Positions 60,407 to 64,000 of a DNA stretch of 64,000 nucleotides are shown here, one piece after another; the first letter of the stretch is position 1, and the number at the start of each line of letters is the position of its first letter. A model generated the notes under the pieces. That model made no database searches and was not told where the DNA came from. It saw only the letters and a program-made list of their open reading frames with translations. The position numbers and the translations under genes were made by a program. Source of the stretch: Sphingomonas yantingensis (GTDB taxonomy: Bacteria; Pseudomonadota; Alphaproteobacteria; Sphingomonadales; Sphingomonadaceae); the NCBI RefSeq assembly GCF_014199325.1, contig NZ_JACIJJ010000006.1:62001-126000 (forward strand), in the 5' to 3' direction.

Positions 60407-61161
60407 CCCCCGCCCTCGATCGCGGCCAGAGCGCGCGCCTGCTCGCGCGGCACTGCGACCAGCGCATCGGCGACCGGGCCGCCCTTGCCGGCCAGCAGTT
60501 CGGCAGGCGTCGCATCCGCGACGATCCGGCCCGCGTCCATCACCAGCACCCGGTCGGCGAGCAGCAGCGCCTCGGCGATGTCGTGGGTGACGAGGATCGT
60601 GGTGAGGCCCAGTTCGTCGTGCAGTCCGCGCACCCGCCGCCCCAGCGCGTCGCGGGTGACAGGATCGAGCGCGCCGAACGGCTCGTCCATCAAGAGGAGC
60701 TTCGCCTCGCCCGCCAGCGCACGGGCAATGCCGACGCGTTGGCGCTGACCGCCCGACAATTGCGCGGGGCTGCGGTCGGCGAGGTCATGCGGCAGTTCGA
60801 CCTGATCGAGGCGCCCGCCGACATCGACGGGCGCGCCGCCGATCCGCTGCGGCATCGCGATATTCTCGGCGACGGTCAGGTGCGGGAACAGGCCGACATT
60901 CTGGAAGACATAGCCGATGCGGCGGCGCAGGTGCGGGGCGGGGCCGTCGCCCACGTCCGCGCCGTCGATCGTGACCCGGCCCGCATCGGGTACGATCAGC
61001 CGATTGATCGTCTTGAGCAGCGTCGACTTGCCCGACCCCGACTGCCCGACCAGCGCGACGAACTGGCCGCCGGGGATCGCCAGCGTGACGTCGTCGACGG
61101 CGCGCGTCCCGCCATAGGCTTTGGTCAAGCCCTCAAAGGCAAGGCAGGGCGGGGCTGGCAT
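60403..61161 (-). CDS. ABC transporter ATP-binding protein (osmoprotectant type)
   Basis: This 252-residue ATPase has Walker A LVGQSGSGKSTLLK, signature LSGGQRQRVGIARAL, Walker B LLLMDEPFGALD and switch His in LVTHDIAEA. It is the ProV/OpuCA class but short, with no C-terminal CBS domains, so direct ionic-strength sensing as in OpuA is unlikely. It precedes and overlaps the permease-binding fusion. Confidence 0.94.
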   Translation of the reverse strand: MPAPPCLAFEGLTKAYGGTRAVDDVTLAIPGGQFVALVGQSGSGKSTLLKTINRLIVPDAGRVTIDGADVGDGPAPHLRRRIGYVFQNVGLFPHLTVAENIAMPQRIGGAPVDVGGRLDQVELPHDLADRSPAQLSGGQRQRVGIARALAGEAKLLLMDEPFGALDPVTRDALGRRVRGLHDELGLTTILVTHDIAEALLLADRVLVMDAGRIVADATPAELLAGKGGPVADALVAVPREQARALAAIEGGG

Positions 61162-61214
61162 CGCGCGCGGTTGTGCGGAATGATGGCCGCAAGGTCAAAG
61201 CGAAAGGGATGGGG

Positions 61215-61994
61215 ATGGGTGCCAAGCGACTGTTCGTGACGGGCGGCGCATCGGGGATCGGGCGGGCGACCGCGCACCTTTTCGCCGCGCGTGGGTTTAC
61301 GGTGGGGCTGGCCGACATCAACGAGGCCGGGCTGGCCGCCGTCGCCGCCGAACTGCCGGCGGGACAGGCGAGCATCCACCGCCTCGACGTACGCGATCGC
61401 GACGACTGGGCGCGCGCGCTCGCCGAGTTCGCGGGCGAGGGGGGCATCGACGTCCTCTTCAACAATGCCGGCATCGCGGTCGGCGGGCCGTTCGCGGCAA
61501 CCAGCGCGGCGGAGATCGACCGCTGCATCGCGATCAACTTCACCGGCGTCGTAAACGGCGCGCATGCCGCGTTCCCGTATCTGAAGCGGGCGCCGGGCTC
61601 GTGCCTGCTCAACACCGCGTCGGCGGCGGGCATCTATGGCTCGGCGGGGCTGGCCATCTATTCGGCGACTAAGTTCGCGGTGCGTGGGCTTTCCGAGGCG
61701 CTCGACGGCGAGTGGCGGCGCGAGGGGGTCAAGGTCCGCTGCCTGATGCCGAGCTTCATCGACACGCCGCTGCTCGATGCGGGCGTCGCCGGCTCGAACC
61801 GCACCGCGCGCGAGGGTGTGCAAGCCGCCGGCCTCGAGTTCACGCCGGTCGAGAAGGTGGCGGAGGCGGCGTGGCGCGCGGTGCACGGCGACGCGGTCCA
61901 CACCGTCGTCGGCAAGACTGCCGAGCGGATGCGCTTCGCCGCGCGCTGGTTTCCGGGCAAGCTGCGCGCGCAGATGGGACGCGGCGCGATATGA
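61215..61994 (+). CDS. SDR family oxidoreductase
   Basis: This 259-residue classical short-chain dehydrogenase has the cofactor motif FVTGGASGIGRATA, NNAG in DVLFNNAGIAVGG, and the catalytic Ser/Tyr/Lys in TASAAGIYG and YSATKFAVRG. The Asp at the end of the second strand (LADINEAG) suggests NAD preference. ATG 61215 has AAAGGGATGGGG upstream; an ATG two codons earlier is close to equal. It is coupled to the VOC gene by an ATGA overlap. Confidence 0.9.
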   Translation: MGAKRLFVTGGASGIGRATAHLFAARGFTVGLADINEAGLAAVAAELPAGQASIHRLDVRDRDDWARALAEFAGEGGIDVLFNNAGIAVGGPFAATSAAEIDRCIAINFTGVVNGAHAAFPYLKRAPGSCLLNTASAAGIYGSAGLAIYSATKFAVRGLSEALDGEWRREGVKVRCLMPSFIDTPLLDAGVAGSNRTAREGVQAAGLEFTPVEKVAEAAWRAVHGDAVHTVVGKTAERMRFAARWFPGKLRAQMGRGAI

Positions 61995-62365
61995 CCGACC
62001 GTGCCAACCCCAACCTGCCCGCGCGCGATTTCGACGTGACGGAGGCGTTCTATGCCGCGCTGGGTTTCGAGCGCGGGTTTCGCGACGACGGTTGGATGAT
62101 CCTGACCAAGGGCACGCTGGCGCTGGAGTTCTTCCCCTTTCCCGACCTCGATCCCGGGCAGAGCGCGTTCGGCGCATGCCTGCGCCTCGACGATCTCGAC
62201 GAGATGGTCGCGCGCGTCGTGGCCGCGGGCGTGCCCGACCAGCGCACGGGGGCGCCGCGCTTTCACCCGCCCAGGACCGAACCGTGGGGCGGGCGGATCG
62301 CGTACCTGCTCGACCCGGACGGGAGCCTGCTAAGGCTGATCGACAATCGGACTCTGGGAGAGTGA
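61991..62365 (+). CDS. Glyoxalase/bleomycin-resistance (VOC) family protein
   Basis: This 124-residue protein has one VOC fold with the pattern NLPARDFDVTEAFYAALGFERGFRDDGWMIL and a C-terminal IAYLLDPDGSLLRLIDN typical of bleomycin-binding-like members. The metal ligands are not clear, so it could bind a small hydrophobic or cationic compound instead of catalysing. ATG 61991 overlaps the SDR stop. Confidence 0.9.
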   Translation: MTDRANPNLPARDFDVTEAFYAALGFERGFRDDGWMILTKGTLALEFFPFPDLDPGQSAFGACLRLDDLDEMVARVVAAGVPDQRTGAPRFHPPRTEPWGGRIAYLLDPDGSLLRLIDNRTLGE

Positions 62366-62366
62366 T

Positions 62367-62397
62367 CTTCTCCCCTCCCTGGATGGGAGGGGAGAAG
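62367..62397 (+). terminator. Strong hairpin after the VOC gene
   Basis: CTTCTCCCCTCCC (62367-62379) and GGGAGGGGAGAAG (62385-62397) are exact reverse complements around a five-base loop, two bases after the VOC stop codon. Downstream is CGTCTTTACC, without a long T-run. It probably ends the SDR-VOC transcript or blocks exonucleases. Confidence 0.7.
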
Positions 62398-62462
62398 CGT
62401 CTTTACCGCGCCCAAGTCATGCTTGGCTGGCCCCGCGCGCGCCGCATCCCCATCTTCATCTC

Positions 62463-63461
62463 ATGACAAAGTATTCGCTTCTCGACCTCGTGCCCGTGCG
62501 CGAGGGTTCGTCGGTCGGCGCGGCGCTGAACGAAGCCACCGACCTTGCTGCCCATGCCGAGGCGCATGGCTTCACGCGCTACTGGGTGGCCGAGCATCAC
62601 GGGATGCCCGGGATCGCTGGCGGTGCGACCGCGGTCGTGCTCGCGCATGTCGGCGCCGCGACCTCTTCCATCCGCATCGGCGCTGGCGGGATCATGCTGC
62701 CCAACCATGCGCCGCTCGCGATTGCCGAGCAGTTCGGGACACTCGATGCGCTCTATCCGGGGCGGATCGACTTGGGCCTCGGTCGTGCGCCGGGGTCGGA
62801 CCAGCGCGTGATGCGCGCGATGCGACGGACGCTGGATGCGAACGGCCCCGACGCCTTCCCGCAGGATATCCTCGAGCTGCAAAGCTATTTCGCCAACGAC
62901 GGGCAAACCGGGATCGAGGCGACGCCCGGCGCGGGCGCGGAAATTGAGATGTGGGTGCTGGGCTCCAGCCTCTACGGCGCGCAGCTCGCCGCGGCGCTCG
63001 GCCTCCCCTACGCCTTCGCCTCGCACTTCGCGCCCGATGCGCTGCTGCAGGCGGCCGAGACCTATCGGCGCCATTTCCGTCCCTCGGCCCGGCTCGACAA
63101 GCCGTACATGGCGGCGGGCTTCAACGTCTTCGCCGCCGATACCGACGAGGAGGGACGGTATCTCGCCTCCTCGATGGAGCAGAGCTTCGTGGCGCTTCGC
63201 ACCGGCAATCCCGGCCGCCTGCCGCCGCCCGTCCGCGACTATCGCGCCGGGCTGGGGGCACAGGGCAATGCGATCCTCGACCATGTGCTCGCCTGTTCGG
63301 GCATTGGGTCGGCGCGGACGGTGCGCGCGGCGATCGATGCATTCGTCGAGCGGACGGGGGTGGACGAGGTGATCCTGACCGGCGCGACCTTCGATCCCGA
63401 AGCGCGCAAGAAGAGCCTCGCGATCGCGGCCGAGGTGATGGACGCGCGCGTGCCCGCCTGA
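62463..63461 (+). CDS. Luciferase-like LLM-class flavin-dependent oxidoreductase
   Basis: This 332-residue monooxygenase of the bacterial luciferase fold has LDLVPVREGSSVGAALNEATDLAAHAE, a YWVAEHHGMPGIAG motif at about residue 39, RIDLGLGRAPGSDQRVMRAM and a C-terminal GVDEVILTGATFDPEARKKSL. This subgroup (YhbW-like) uses reduced FMN, with unknown substrate. It starts at ATG 62463 after a strong hairpin, so it probably has its own promoter. Confidence 0.93.
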   Translation: MTKYSLLDLVPVREGSSVGAALNEATDLAAHAEAHGFTRYWVAEHHGMPGIAGGATAVVLAHVGAATSSIRIGAGGIMLPNHAPLAIAEQFGTLDALYPGRIDLGLGRAPGSDQRVMRAMRRTLDANGPDAFPQDILELQSYFANDGQTGIEATPGAGAEIEMWVLGSSLYGAQLAAALGLPYAFASHFAPDALLQAAETYRRHFRPSARLDKPYMAAGFNVFAADTDEEGRYLASSMEQSFVALRTGNPGRLPPPVRDYRAGLGAQGNAILDHVLACSGIGSARTVRAAIDAFVERTGVDEVILTGATFDPEARKKSLAIAAEVMDARVPA

Positions 63462-63498
63462 AAGCTGTTATGGCGGACGTCGATCAAGGGGGTCCGCC

Positions 63499-64000
63499 AT
63501 GCCGCAACTCGTCTTCGCCGTCGCCGCGTTCGTCGGCACGCATTTCCTGCTGTCGCATCCGCTTCGAGGCGCCATCGTCGGGCGGCTGGGCGAGCGCGGG
63601 TTCATGGGCGTCTATTCGCTCGTCGCGTTTGCCACGCTCGGCTGGGTGTATCTGGCGTGGCAGGGCGTACCGCCGCAGGACCCGCTCTGGCCGGTCGGCG
63701 ACGGGCTCTGGGCGGTCGCCACCGTCATCATGCTGGTGGCGAGCGTGCTCCTCGTCGGGTCGCTGATCGGCAATCCGGCGCTGCCCGATCCCGATGCGGC
63801 GACCAAGCCGGTGCCCGCGGCGCGCGGCGTCTATTCGGTCACGCGACACCCGATGATGTGGGCGTTCGGGCTGTGGGCGCTGGTTCACATCCTCGTCTAT
63901 CCGATCCCCGCGCAGATCGTGCTGGCGGTCGGCATCGCGATCCTGTCGCTGGTCGGCGCCGCGCTTCAGGACGCCAAGAAGCGCGCGCTCCAGCCGCAGC
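63499..64000 (+). CDS. NnrU family membrane protein (5' part)
   Basis: The first 167 residues are visible: MPQLVFAVAAFVGTHFLLSH, then several helices and the pattern GVYSVTRHPMMWAFGLWALVHIL, which places it in the NnrU/isoprenylcysteine methyltransferase-like membrane family. NnrU is linked to nitric-oxide reduction in some alphaproteobacteria, but most members have unknown roles. The gene runs off the right edge. Confidence 0.85.
   Translation, partial: MPQLVFAVAAFVGTHFLLSHPLRGAIVGRLGERGFMGVYSLVAFATLGWVYLAWQGVPPQDPLWPVGDGLWAVATVIMLVASVLLVGSLIGNPALPDPDAATKPVPAARGVYSVTRHPMMWAFGLWALVHILVYPIPAQIVLAVGIAILSLVGAALQDAKKRALQPQ

Overview
This is a high-GC stretch of chromosome from an alphaproteobacterium, most probably a sphingomonad (Sphingomonas or a close relative). 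The evidence is the gene set: a putative exosortase-A-associated O-glycosylation ligase, a bacterial aminoacyl-tRNA-protein transferase, the order rpmH-rnpA-yidD-yidC-ysxC, and the dispersed palindromes with a GTCACCCCGGACTTGATCC-type arm. The window is gene-dense (about 67 protein genes and one tRNA). I see no rRNA, insertion sequence, prophage, CRISPR array or obvious island. Most of it reads as core genome.

Layout. 1-6.3 kb: a DUF2157-type membrane protein behind a strongly palindromic promoter, then a leftward group (gspN, SBP5-type lipoprotein, DUF4112) facing a rightward group (type I binding-fold protein, gspJ, gspK). This is a fragment of a type II secretion locus. 6.4-10.3 kb: tryptophan catabolism (kynA, kynU-like) and ilvD. 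10.5-18 kb: fatty-acyl-AMP ligase, recX, a two-domain cold-shock protein, DUF192, Bpt, ilvA, a beta-hydroxyacid dehydrogenase and a DUF3298-type lipoprotein. 18-29.6 kb: amidohydrolase, POT peptide transporter, nitroreductase, YtrA-type GntR regulator, the tesA / ybbA-ybbP divergent cluster, a beta-helix protein and an asparagine-synthetase-like protein without Cys2. 29.9-34.6 kb: topA, hemerythrin-like protein, comM/yifB. 34.7-37.8 kb: ribosomal protein L34, RNase P protein and the membrane-insertion genes yidD-yidC, then ysxC. 38-42 kb: tRNA-Thr and a leftward series rarA, serine hydrolase, mmcQ/yjbR, DUF429-like. 42-46.2 kb: PadR regulator with DUF2218, a GT4 glycosyltransferase, DUF2945, a STAS-like protein and radA. 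46.2-52.5 kb: two compact leftward operons (DCC, DUF427, NUDIX, extensin-like; then a small membrane protein, a 613-aa unknown, xerD, accA). 52.5-64 kb: aroK-aroB, a zinc-ribbon membrane protein, M48 peptidase with a DsbA-like thioredoxin, the O-glycosylation ligase, an osmoprotectant-type ABC transporter with fused permease and binding protein, SDR-VOC, a luciferase-like monooxygenase and the start of an NnrU-type membrane protein.

Genes within operons are very often joined by 4-base NTGA stop/start overlaps (GTGA, ATGA, TTGA, and probably CTGA for rnpA), which suggests extensive translational coupling. No convincing new multi-gene system is present. The best leads are smaller: the rpmH leader with a promoter followed directly by a terminator hairpin, the rnpA start, the PadR operator with three half-sites beside DUF2218, the 44-bp symmetric operator before the first full gene, the Cys2-less asparagine-synthetase homologue, the orphan gspN/J/K fragment, and palindromic repeats that supply start or stop codons to real genes.
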